This document shows positions 1 to 11,889 of a stretch of DNA of 23,654 bases, one piece after another. Below the pieces are notes generated by a model. It did not search any database, was not told the DNA's origin, and saw only the letters and a program-made list of their open reading frames with translations. Numbering within the stretch: position 1 is the first letter of the stretch; every line of letters begins with the position of its first letter. The position numbers were made by a program, and so were the translations under genes. This DNA comes from Conidiobolus incongruus B7586 (Eukaryota > Entomophthoromycota > Entomophthoromycetes > Entomophthorales > Conidiobolaceae), in contig JNEM01006424.1 of the NCBI GenBank assembly GCA_000697335.1, forward strand, positions 1 to 23,654, written 5' to 3'.

Positions 1-2393
1 ATATATTAAAATTATATTTAAATTGGATTTTAAAAATTTATTATTATTAAAAATATATTTTTATATTCATTTTTTTATTAATATAGTTTTAAAATACTGA
101 AATAATTTATATTAAATAATTAAATTGATTTGTAATTAAATTTCATCTATTTTAATTTCGTAAAATCTAAATATGAATTTTTGATATTTTAATTTGTATT
201 AGATAATATATTACTGATTTAGCAAAATATAAGATATATACTCAAAAATCAAAAACTTATATTCACTGAATTATTTTCAAATTTTAATAACATTAAATAT
301 TTCTCAATATTTTAAATTTTTTTAGACCTTTGGAATTTAGTCATTATGACATTTAATTTTCCCAAAATCGAAGCCATATACTAGAATTATTTATAATTAA
401 TTCTAATAAGAATTTTCTTTGATTATAATATATTTATATAAATTTCTCAAAATACACATATTACAAAGCTATTTATTTATTTTAAAAATATGTTCAATTA
501 TTATTGGATCTTAACCAAATCCAAATATAATGATATCCAGAATAATTATAAATTTTTAAAATTATATGTTAATAAAATTAAAGATTATTTTGCATCCAAT
601 AAATTACTCTTTAATTAGTGGATAGTAAAATATATGAGATCATTTCACATCATCTTTTCTATCAAAGATATGTACATATTACAAGTGCAAAATTTGAATT
701 AAATTGAATATGATTAAATGGATAAACGATGATCGGACCCTAACATTTTCGATTTCAATATTATAATTCGATCCCAATCCAATTGAAATATATTTGCAAG
801 TAAAACAAAAATATTAATTAAAAAAATCTCTAAAAAATTAAGGAAAGATGTTAAATTTGAAATTTGAGTTTAAAATTGATTAATATCCCTCCACATTAAA
901 AAAATACTAATACAAAGCATTTATATTAATTTTTAAAACATGTTTATTAAATTTTCTTTAATATCATTATCATTCGATAGTCATAATATTAAAATCTAAA
1001 AATATAACTATAATCAAAATATTGATATTTAGTAGGATGGATTATTGATAATTGACTAAAATTGGAAAGTTTTAAAATATGAAATTTAAATAGAAGTAAT
1101 CTGAATTAAAATAATTTGGGTAAAACTCTTAGATATGTAAATTTTGTTATTTTTTAGAGTAGAATTTGCCAATTTGGTAAATATAGTATTATTGAATTCT
1201 TCTGGTTAATCTATTTGATTGATTTGATACATCGTATATTATGTCTTGAATTCATTATAAGTTACTGAATTTTTTATTGTAAATTTATAATGATTTTAGA
1301 AATTATTATGAAATATTATTCACTATTAAAGATTGAAAGCGTTTTATTGATTTCAAGGTTATAATATAAATCAATTACTGGTATTTATATTGGATTCTAA
1401 TTAAACTTGTCACTGTCATTTACTCCTTTTAAAAATCAACACAATCAAGAACTTGAAATTAACTCAACATATTTTGAATTAATCATAAGCATTCAAGTTA
1501 GATTATAATTGTTAATATTTATTATAAGTTGGTTAAATGATTAATGATGATATGTAGGTTATTTATTCAAAGGGTTATCATCCATAGAATCACGTCATTC
1601 ATATTGATTCATTCTAAAATATAAAAATAACTTGTAATTAAACATTATTAATCAATCACTTTCAATTAAAATCATTTTGTAGTTTCGTATATAACTTCTA
1701 AATACATCAACAGTTCATATTATTATATGAATCATGTGTTCTAATTCTTGATAAAAATCTATATAATTCAATAGGATTTAATTTTCATAGAAAACTGTTT
1801 TGTATATGAGATATCATCAACACGAGTATAAACTAATCAGAACTAAATATATTAAATGATAATCTGATTACAATTACTAGTATCAATACTAATTACAAAA
1901 GAATAAATCATTACAATTTTTCTAAATTTAATTGAATTCAACACTAATATTAAACATATAAAAAAGGTTAAACCAATTTATCAATTTTCTCAATTCATAA
2001 TTGGCAATTGATTCACTTCAATAACTTTATAAAGTAGAATTAATAAACCCCCCGTACCTACTTAACCCCATAGAATTGGTTACATTTAAATCTGTTTTAT
2101 CAGTTTTCGTTGAGTTGATTTACTTAAAGTATGTACTGGGATCGTGAGAGTCAACCCGATTGAAATCATGTGCTATTTCATTCATTGCTATCATTTTAGA
2201 CACTAGTCTGTTAGGAATTAACCTAATTTAGTTAATTATCTAGTAAATATTTGATGAAACTAAGGTAAATTAATGGAATTTGTGGACTATACTTAATAAT
2301 CATTGTTTTTATTTTTTTGGTTGGATAATACTAATCCCATTTATTCAGGGTTTTTTATAAGGGTTTTACATTCCGGAATGATTTAAATTGAAA

Positions 2394-2432
<39 letters not shown>

Positions 2433-4522
2433 TTTATTTAGTTATTTTTAATGTTTAAGTAAAATATTTTATGATAAAAATTAGATCAATCATAGCATTA
2501 TGAACCTTCAGTTTTAAATAGTATTATAAAATTTATCATGGTATGGTTATATAAAGATCATATCGAATAATGTGTTTTAAATATGAATTTTCTATTTCAC
2601 ATACACAGCTGCTCTTTTAAACTGATATATATCTAATTTCCAAATCATGTGTTTTTCAATTTATTTTCCAGAATTACAGATCAACTTTTAATATTAGATT
2701 TTATAGCAGAGTATTTAACAAATTTAAAATAATGTTTGTATTAATTTAACAATAATATCAGATATTTTATTTAAATCCTAGTTTGTCATTATATTAATAT
2801 TGATATATGCCTATGAAATAACACTTATCTTGACTAATCATTATGACAAATGTTAAACAATTAAATAAATTCACCACGTTTTCAGCCTTGATACCATAAT
2901 GATTTCTTAAAATTTTTATTTGATAAAAAAAATAAGATCTTGAGTGAAATAATAATCTGGTTAAAATTATAAAAAAAATAAAAATATTATCAAATAATAC
3001 CTATTTGTTAATATGATAATATCACCCAAAATGAAAAATAGATATTATAAACCCCAAGAGGTTTAATTTGGTATTACTTAGGTATGATTTGAAATGAAAT
3101 CATTAAAAAATTTAATGTGAAAAAGATGGATTTTTATAAATCAAAGGATTTAATATATTTTTCCATGTGCAATATTCAAAAATAATTTTTATTTTTACTT
3201 TAATTTATCATTGAATCAAAATTGGATTATTAATATATCAGTGAAATAATTGGTGATTAATCATATTCATTTATTGCATTTTTTGATGTATTCAATTTAG
3301 ATGATTGGTTATAATTGGAAATGATTTTATATATTGATCATTTTGAACTCATCAATGAATTAATATATTATTAATGTTATTATAATTTTATTCAATAATG
3401 ACATAGTTCTTTCAAATTGGACATCATTCGATCCAAAATCAAAATAAATAACATGAGAATGTAATACATTGAGAAAAAACATTGTTTTGGTATTCTAACT
3501 AATACAGTTCTCTCAATTATTTCAATTAGAGTCTATTGTATTTAATAGATTGTAGCAGTTACTTGAGATACTATTGCTTTTAGAAAAGTTAATTTTAATA
3601 AATATAATTCGGGGTAATCTTAAATTTGAGGTAATTGTTATTTTTGTGTAAAATCGATTTGATCTAAAAATTTTCAAATAATGATTTCATTATAATCAAT
3701 AAAAAGCAAATAAGGGATCATCGTATAAATGTCATAAATTATTCGGGGGTAAATTATAATTTGAATTCTCTATTCATTCATAAAAACACCTATACCCATC
3801 AGCTATTTCCCATAATAATTATTAGGTGTGCTTTGGTTAGTTTGATAATTCTGGTAATTCGTTTAAAAATGTTTGGGACCTCTTTTTCCTTTAATGGGAA
3901 TCTGGATTTGCATCTATTCAATAAAAATTTTTATATCATCTTCAAGGATTAATTACTATATACACTGTAATCATAGTAACATTACATTAATAAACATTAC
4001 CCAAACACGATTAAAAATAGTAAAACTAATGTTTTAAATATTAATTGAATGAATCATATCAATAAGTCTTGGTTGATATATTGAAGAGGTATATAAGCTT
4101 TGGAAGTCATTTAATCATCAAAATTCGTCATTTTCAATCAATTGAAAATATCATTAACCAAAAAAGTCTAATCAGAAATCGTGAGAAAGTTAGTGAGAAA
4201 GTCAGTTTAAATTTTCCAGCCTTAAATTGAGCTCACTTGTCCAATTTACCATTTTTCTTTCCTTGCGTTATTTAAACATCATTCTATATTTTTTGTTCTC
4301 TGTATATCAGGAACTATTGTAAATATCTCTAAAAACTAATTAATACTTAACTCAATCCCCTTGAATTTCATATTTCATTATTTCCAATTGATTAAATTCT
4401 GCGTTTTGTAGTTAGGAGATTTTTTTATCTGGTTAATTATTCATTATTTGTAATTTATCATTTACCACACTCTCTATTTCATATTTAATCCTTTCAATAG
4501 ATACTTCATATATTAAAGTAAC
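1..4522. other. AT-rich gene-free region upstream of the RhoGEF gene
   Basis: I see no convincing coding exon, tRNA or other RNA gene on either strand in these 4.5 kb. Base composition is strongly AT-biased, with many short A/T runs. Local features are an (AT)16 tract at 2399-2430, a GC-raised patch at about 2047-2180, and a 12-bp imperfect tandem duplication (GTGAGAAAGTTA / GTGAGAAAGTCA) at 4181-4204. The last 250 bases before the ATG at 4523 are pyrimidine-rich, as expected of a promoter and 5' leader. A possible 5' UTR intron (4319-4411, GTAAAT...TTTTGTAG, with CTAAT and TTAAC candidates inside) can be drawn but is not supported by any protein constraint. Confidence 0.6.
2399..2430. repeat. 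(AT)16 dinucleotide microsatellite
   Basis: An uninterrupted run of AT dinucleotides, 32 bases long, lies in the gene-free AT-rich region. It is a simple-sequence repeat, likely variable in length between strains. No function is implied. Confidence 0.9.
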
Positions 4523-7500
4523 ATGGACTCTCCTTCTCCTCTGATGACACCTACTCCTTCTCGAAAGACCACTTCATACGACTCAGATTCCGAATTATCC
4601 ACCTCTACAATTACCCCAAGACAAGTTCCAAGGCCCATAAAGTCATCTCCATTTATTGAGACATTTCGACATAGTTGGGTATTCGCAAAGGCACCACCTC
4701 CGCCAGAAGCTTTGATTTCATTACCTATGACTAACCCGAATGAATATCCCGAGCCTTTGATAATAACTACTTCTAATCCAGCTTCCAAATCCCAGCTCAC
4801 TCAACCTTCCTTTTCCACAACTTTAAAACAATTAAAATTAAAAGATGACCAAATTAAAAGCAAACTCAGTACAAGTATATCCATTACTCCTACAACGGAG
4901 ACTAAGCCCGAATTACTTCCAGAAACTTCGGTTCCTGATTTTTTGACTTCCCCTGACGTTAACTTAACTCCTTCGGTGCTCCAACAGTTAAATAATACCG
5001 AAATAGAGTCCGACTCAGCTCCCCTCAGTTTACCCTCTCTCTCATCTTCTCTCTCTAGCACACAATACCAAAACATGCCACTCAGCCAGAGGACGAGTAT
5101 GATATCATCCAACCGAGATAGTATCGCCTCGAATTTGAGCTATTATTCAACCTCCCCTATCCCTGATGTTAAATCGATTAGCACTCGTATCTTAGATCAA
5201 CCCTCATCACCGTTACACAATCCACTATCTCCCATCAATAGGGTACATCATATTTTACCCAATGCGAGCAGGGAAAGCACGTTGGACGGATTTCATACTG
5301 CCAGGAGTAGTATTTACATCACACCATCCAACAGTCCCAGACACTCTGCGTTAATCGACAATCAGATCGCTTATGACCCTAAGCCGATGATTGAATCGAT
5401 TGAACAAAGACTATCTGAGCTAGCAGCCAGCTCAGACCATGTGGAGCCAAACCAGAATCCCCTCCCCAATGACGGAAGTGTGAGTAATTCAGAAGTTGAA
5501 CAAGCCAATGAAAAGGCTTTGGGTGAATTAGCCGAACCAGAAGTCGATCCTGCCTCCATTCCAATTCCACCTTCCGAAAATTGTTCCTTCCATACCGCTG
5601 AAATTCCCCGCAATGACAGTAAATTAACTCTTAATATGGATTTCCCAAGAAGCGAATCACCCCAGCCAATCACTCCCGCTCCCAATGAACCGTCACCCCA
5701 GCCTCAGAGCGTTGAGCTTAGCGAGGAAAAACTCGAAGCGTTGTATAAAAAGAGAACGCATATTGCGAAGGAAATTCTTCATACGGAGAGAACTTACGTT
5801 GAGGGTCTCGAACTTATTGAGAGGGTTTTCTATCAACCCCTCCTGCAGAGTCTTAAGTCGCAACCCCCAGGACAGTCTCTACTCAGTAAGAAAAGTTTGC
5901 AGGATGTTTTCGCCAATTTGATCGATTTGTTAAATGTAAATCGAGAATTGTTGAGACAGCTTGAGAACCGCATTGAAAAAAGGGCCTGGAATCCCAAGAC
6001 CGATTGCCTTGGCGATATCTTCTGTGACATGGCCCCTTTTTTCAAAATGTATTCCCTATATGTAAAAAATTTCAATTCAGCATTGAGCGTGATCAGTAAT
6101 CAAATTCAGAGGCATCCTCCTTTTGCTCAGTTTTTAAAGGACCCAAAAGTGATTCAAGAGTGTAAGGGATTGTCCTTTGAGGCTTATCTTATCTTGCCAG
6201 TTCAGCGTATTCCAAGATACAAACTACTTATCGAAGATATGCTCAAAAATACTCCAATTTACCACAGAGATTTCGAAGGACTTACAAAAGCCTTGGATCT
6301 CGTTCAAAAAGTAGCAGTGTTTGTCAATGAAACTATTCGTCAGCACGAAATGTTCATGGAAATGCTACGCATTCAAAAATTATTAGTCGGATTCAACGAG
6401 GTAATACAACAACTAACAAAAATCTTTATTGTTTATTCATATTCCATTAGGTCTTACTAGTACCTGGTCGAAAATTCATCAAGAGAGGTCCCATACACAA
6501 AATCTGTCGTAAAGATCACCGCTTACGCGAATTTTTCCTGTTTTCAGATATTTTAATTTACGCGTCACCTAGTTTATACGATGAAAAATTTCACTTTCAT
6601 AGGAAATTGGATTTGAGTTTAACTTCGATTACCGATGTGGAAGACGACGACAATATTCAAAATAGCTTTCAAGTAATTAATAAAGAGAAGTCGTTCGGTG
6701 TCTACGTCGAAAGTCCTGAAGTGAAAAAGCAGTGGATGGACGCTTTGAATCAGACGATTTTGGAGTATCATCAAGCAAAGAGTACTTTGAAATTGGAAGA
6801 TAAGAAACAACTTGTTGAAGCTGCATTGAATCGAGTAGTGACAGATTATTCAGCACCCGTTTGGATTCCTGATGCAAACGCTGACAATTGTATGATTTGC
6901 TCAGAAGAATTCACCATGTTTAGAAGAAAGCATCACTGCAGACTTTGCGGTAAAGTTATTTGTCACTCTTGCTCTTCTAGAACTTTCTATATCAGAGGTT
7001 CCGGAACCATGAGTAGTAGTTCTGGCAGTATGGAGCCCAGACCTGCAAGGGCTTGTGATCCTTGCTATAAAGCTAGATTCAAGAATGAACCTGACAATGG
7101 CTATCCATCAAGCTCAGGGTCCACTTTGACATTAGGATTACGTAGATATTCTCTCATGAGCTATGGCGACAGTAGCAGCACATCCAATGCAGGTATAAGA
7201 TTCCAGTTTGGAGCACCTAAGAGATTACAAGAATTGAAAAATGCATTTTGCAGAGATTCCTTCTGCTCAGATACCACCCTCGAAGAAAACTCCACCTATT
7301 CATCATCCACCTTAAACAGAAGCTCCACCCTACAATATCCTGCCACCCGTTTCCAACGTCTCAAATCACTTGCATCCACTGGAATTACCCCTGCCAACAC
7401 GCAAGAGCAAATTACTCCAGCCATCAAGAGTTGCCAACTGTGCCTATCGGAGTTTACTGTCTTCCGATGGCGCAACACGTGTAGCCGATGCCAAAAACAG

Positions 7501-7833
7501 GTTTGCAGTGACTGTCTTACCAAAAAAATGCAGCCCAGTCGTCGCAATACCATGATCCTCGACGATGAGCCTATCTCTCCACCTCTTCCCAGCAACCCTA
7601 GAGACAGTATCCTGACATTGTCATCTCTCTACTCCAATTTCACCTCTCACGGCGACGAACCCATGATCTGCGACCCATGCTTCCTCGGCATCGACCCTGA
7701 CAAAGTGATTATCAATCAGCATGGCGGTGGCTGGGAAGTGCGCGAAGTCCTCGTCGACTTCCCCACCGACGAGCCTCTCTCCGTGGCCAACGCTCCCGAG
7801 CCCTACGCTGAAACGGCCGCGGCTCAAGTCTAA
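4523..7833 (+). CDS. FGD-like Rho guanine-nucleotide exchange factor (DH-PH-FYVE plus a second degenerate FYVE-type finger)
   Basis: Two exons, 4523-6400 and 6451-7833, are joined across a 50-nt intron (GTAATA...CATTAG, CTAAC branch, phase 0) to give 1,086 residues. Residues 1 to about 405 are low-complexity Ser/Pro/Thr-rich and probably disordered. A DH domain (about 406-605) shows a first helix around HIAKEILHTERTYVEGL and a third conserved block around LILPVQRIPRYKLLIEDM. A PH domain (about 627-735) ends in the usual Trp-containing helix (KQWMDAL). A canonical FYVE finger (about 761-835) has WIPD at 764-767, RKHHCR at 785-790 and Cys pairs starting C773/C776. A second eight-Cys FYVE-like finger (C954/C957 to C1033/C1036) lacks the basic HHCR patch. 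In the FGD family, DH-PH exchanges nucleotide on Rho/Cdc42 GTPases and FYVE recruits the protein to PI3P membranes; the role here is inferred from that. The start is supported by an in-frame TAA 9 nt upstream. Animal FGDs end in a second PH, absent here. The last 90 coding bases are unusually GC-rich. Confidence 0.9.
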
Positions 7834-10180
7834 CCACACACTATCATTGTAATTAATCCACCTTTACTCATTTCATCCACTTTGTTTTTTTGTAAAATCA
7901 TTTTCATTTCAAATCAATTAATAATTATGATAATAGTAATAAACTCATTTTTGATCCTTTTTTGTATTTAGTTTACCTGATTGGTGCCTATTACTCGATA
8001 TAATTTTTTAATCCTTTTATTTCATTATTGTAAATTACATCTCCTCCAGTTCAACTTTGAACAACTTATTATATTAGCACAATGTCAATGGAAATATTAT
8101 CATAATTCGGTTTATCGTTTTTAGGTTAATATCTGACATTATTTGATATTACCAATTATTTAATTGAAACTCTAGTATTGTATACTTTTTTAAATTATAT
8201 AACACTCTGATGCACGAAATCACAAATTTATGTATTTGATTATGAAATTATTAAAATTTATGTTTATTGAATCATTGTTAAATTTGATTAAGTAAATTAA
8301 AAAATTGTTATTATATAAATATTATATAATTGGATATTTTATTTCTTGATATAATTATATACGTGTTACTAATTTAAATCACTATTATAATATTTGTTTT
8401 TTAAAATTCAACCTGAAATTTTTGATATTTTTATGAGAATTGATATTTTTGAATTGAAATTTTAAATACTCGATATTATATTGATGATGATTAAATAATG
8501 TTATATCAGTAGATTTGTTATACCATTAATCAATGATAATACTAAAAATTCTAGAATTATCACTAATTATATTTAAAAAAAAGTAATAATATTCAATTCA
8601 TTAACTCCTAAAAATTCTAATTCATGACCTCATATTAACGATATTTTTCAAGTATTTACCTACCTAATGACCTCTGTATCAATCCAGCTAATTAAGATAA
8701 ATATAGAAATTACTCAGAAAAGTAATCATAAAGGTCAATAATGGATTATAATAAGTATATCATGTGAAATTGATGACTCAAAGTTACTGCATCTCTCATT
8801 TAGCTCATCACTATTAGACGAATAGTAAGTTACAAAAAAATATATTAAAAATAGATGAATAATATATCATAATAACCCAAGCCAATAAAATCTAGATATA
8901 TTATACTATTTTGTCAAAAATCACGCTATTAACTCTGAGGGGAATTATAGTTCAATTTGAAATGTGACTCTGCCATTAATTTACAGCCAAAAAATCACAA
9001 AATTTGAATAAATCAAATTTTAAAATCCAATCAATTTAGTAATAATTTCTTGATTCTTAATTTTAATTGAAAAAAGGGTTTAAAAATCAGTTATATTTAT
9101 ATATAGTGTGAATTGAATTAAAAAACTTAGAAATATTTTGTGGATATATATATATTCGAAAGTTCATATGGTATTTTCCATAATATATAGATAGCTGTTA
9201 TTTTTGTTTAAATATTAATTTCAATATTTTTATATACCAAAGCATATTTATTAAAATTGTTTATTGAACTTTAAAAATCAATTAGATGAGGAATATTCCA
9301 ATAAGTTTATAGAATTTTTTTTGAAAATGAAATCACAATCAATAATAATTATAGATATAGTAATTTTATCATTTAAATTTATACAAATTGTAATTAATAT
9401 AAAATCAAAAACAATTCTAAACTGCTATAAATTATGAAAAATTACTTATAATAATAATAACTCATTCCCAAAAATTTAAATAAAATTTTATAAATTCAAT
9501 TTATTACAAATGATTTATTATGATATTGTTTTTATTTTTTAATATTTTCATGGGATGAATATTATATATTGAATAATTCATAACTCTTTCATTTTGAATT
9601 TAATCCAGATAGATTTATTTAAGAATCCTAGGATTAGTACTAAAATGATGATTAAGGCGTCCTATTTTACATTCTATCGCTAATGATATCTTTAGATTTT
9701 GATAAATGAATCGATATATTAACTAATATACCAAAAATATGACCAATTTTTTTGTTATTATTACATTTATAATTTTGAATATAATATTTTTATAACTGAG
9801 TTTGAAATTGGATCAAACTTCAACCCAATAAATTTAAATTCATATGCGCAAATTATTAAAATATATCAACATAATTTGAAATACAAAATTGGAATTTCAA
9901 TATTGTGTATATTTAAAATTAATAATATAATAACTATTGCTGAAATTCAAATTGAATTGTTAAATTAGCATTAAATTTTGAGATTAATGATATCATTCAG
10001 TATTTCAAAATTCATTCAACATAAAAAACTCAGCAAATAGCTTTTAATATAAAACCTAAAACATCAGCATGATTAATACCTCTATAGAATTATAGATACA
10101 TCACAATGAATAGATTTCACATAACAAGACCATAATAACGTCACCACACCACGACGATACAACTTCAAGCATTACCAAAG
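7834..10180. other. AT-rich intergenic region
   Basis: These 2.3 kb between the RhoGEF stop codon and the decayed gene hold the RhoGEF 3' flank and AT-rich filler. I found no exon with splice support, no tRNA and no long repeat on either strand. A slightly less AT-rich stretch around 8640-8960 has no sustained reading frame. Confidence 0.55.
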
Positions 10181-11414
10181 ATGAACGAATTTAAAGATTT
10201 GGTACATACTAATATACCTGGTAAAAAGGTATTCGGGGATTTTTTTTTGTATAATCCAACAGCTATAGGTAATCATGACACTATAGCAATATGATTAGAT
10301 ATTGATTTTGCAGGGATATATAGATTCCTTGGGTAGAGAATTATATAAAAAATCCCTTTGAAGGATAAGAGAGCTGTAGAGCTATTTTCAGGTAATCATT
10401 TTGAATTATGGATTAATATTATTAGAGTCTGTACTGCTTGACATGATCCATTTTAAATCAACAACCCAGAGACATTATCCCAATCGATCCTATCATAGGA
10501 TTGAAACCCGAATTTCAAGCATGAAGCCGAATATATCATACTAACTCTTAATTAAACCAATTTAGAAACTTCAAATTACTATAGGAATACCCGTTGAATA
10601 GGAAAACTTCTATATTTACGAAGACTATAATTTAGAAAAGATGATGAATGACAAATTACCGAAGAACCGGAGGAGATTAGTGAGATCGACGCATAGTTAT
10701 GACAAAATCCATCCCGACCTGGTGATGTTCGGAACCACGACGGATGAATGAAAATCGTCCCAGTTGATTAACCACTTTATTGAATCGTTCTACAATAGAG
10801 AGGGCTGGTTCAAATATGGTGGAATTCCAATCTATTTGTTAATGCATCACAACGCCATTAAAAAGCCCGCTAAAGGTCAGAAAGCCCCGTGGGCATTGAG
10901 TGCATTATTTGGTATTTATTTGGAAGGCTTAGAAGGCCTTAAGTTTGATATTGATCTTAAAAATTTCAACAATGAAATGAGCTTAGTGCCGTCAGATGCT
11001 TGGTTGCTGAGCAAGGGACGTAAGAAGGTCGACATTGTGAGTTTAGTTCCTTTGGAGAAGTGTAAAATTGAAGGTATTTGGGATTTTTCTAGCATGTAAT
11101 CGAATTCACCTAATCTATTAACTAATTTTAGCTCCTCTGCATATTTTCACCAATCTACTATCCCTTTTGAGTTTTAAGAATAATACAAATTTAAAATCTA
11201 TGACAAAGTAATTAATCATTCATCGCAGTCAATCACTCTACTAACAAAATTTGGAACTTTAGATCCAGGATCTGAAGGCGTCCTACAATATATATCCAAT
11301 ATAGATCCCAATATAAAGTGTAAAGAATTGGCCCTTTCACAGTATGATGTGATAACGTCAGCGTATTTGAAGTAGTATAGGGTACAGTTTGGTCAAGATC
11401 TCAAAATTCCTTAA
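10181..11414 (+). pseudogene. Decayed multi-exon protein gene of unknown family
   Basis: GC content rises here and coding-like sequence is spread over several frames of the plus strand. An ATG at 10181 opens a 29-codon segment containing FGDFFLYNPTAI. Next comes a possible 45-nt intron (10269-10313), then segments containing DSLGRELYKKSL and RAVELFSGNHFELW in different frames. A segment ending FGTTTDE lies before 10749. The longest intact block, about 10764-11095, contains GWFKYGGIPIYLLMHHNAIK and LSALFGIYLEGLEGLKFDI. An intron with good motifs (11208-11262, 55 nt, CTAAC, TTTAG) precedes a last segment containing DPGSEGVLQYISNIDPNIKC, which is crossed by one TAG and ends at TAA 11412-11414. 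The segments cannot be joined without several frameshifts and stops, so a host gene that lost function is the simplest reading. I do not recognise the protein; the intact block has no signal peptide or membrane segment that I can see. Confidence 0.6.
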
Positions 11415-11889
11415 TATGTCGTATAATAATTTTATTTATTAAACAACAATTTTTTTCAATTATTAGTATTTTTTTTGAATTGAAAAAAATTTGGCAGTTA
11501 ATTAAACAATTAAGTTAAATAGATTATACAATTCTTACATGTTAGTTGACTAAAAAATATTAAAATTATTGAATTTGAATCGATAACAGATATATTAATG
11601 TTGTAATTAAAAATGAATTAACGAAGATTAAAATCAAAAAAAGGCAATTGTTATTTATCAAGCATATGGTGGATTACCATAGCTTTGCCTAAAAATTGAA
11701 TTCAGATTGTAAGATTCAAATTCCTAAGCACCAATCGTTACATCAACGGAGATTATTTTTATCAAAATAATTTAATAATTTGGAATATTTTCAAAATCAA
11801 ATTCAATTCATTTTACATAATTAAAAACAAAAAATTGAATAATTTATATAAATTAAATAAATTTATTTAAACTCAAAATTATTTGTGAT
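11415..11889. other. AT-rich spacer with a possible small coding relic
   Basis: This is the spacer between the decayed gene and the 3' end of ATP12. It is mostly AT-rich, but 11612-11770 has coding-like composition in one plus-strand frame with a single internal TAA. It also contains an inverted repeat, TATGGT/ACCATA around a 5-nt loop (about 11665-11681), inside an outer AGGCAA/TTGCCT pair (11642-11647 and 11685-11690). No start codon or splice context makes it a gene. It could be the tail of the neighbouring decayed gene or a remnant of another. Confidence 0.35.

Noticed and set aside
2040-2190. GC-raised patch in the gene-free region (with CCCCCC and CTTAACCCC near its start)
   Set aside because: It has no sustained reading frame, tRNA fold or known RNA motif, and one CTTAACCCC is not a telomere repeat. 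Too little to call a gene or relic.
3761-3952. 63-codon plus-strand open frame lacking an ATG start
   Set aside because: It lies in AT-rich gene-free DNA, has low-complexity Ile/Phe/Leu composition, no recognisable motif and no splice context. Chance is a sufficient explanation.
4513-5112. Minus-strand open frames of about 95-103 codons opposite the first RhoGEF exon
   Set aside because: They are antisense shadows of the Ser/Pro-rich coding region, with repetitive Ser/Glu/Gly/Val composition and no independent support.
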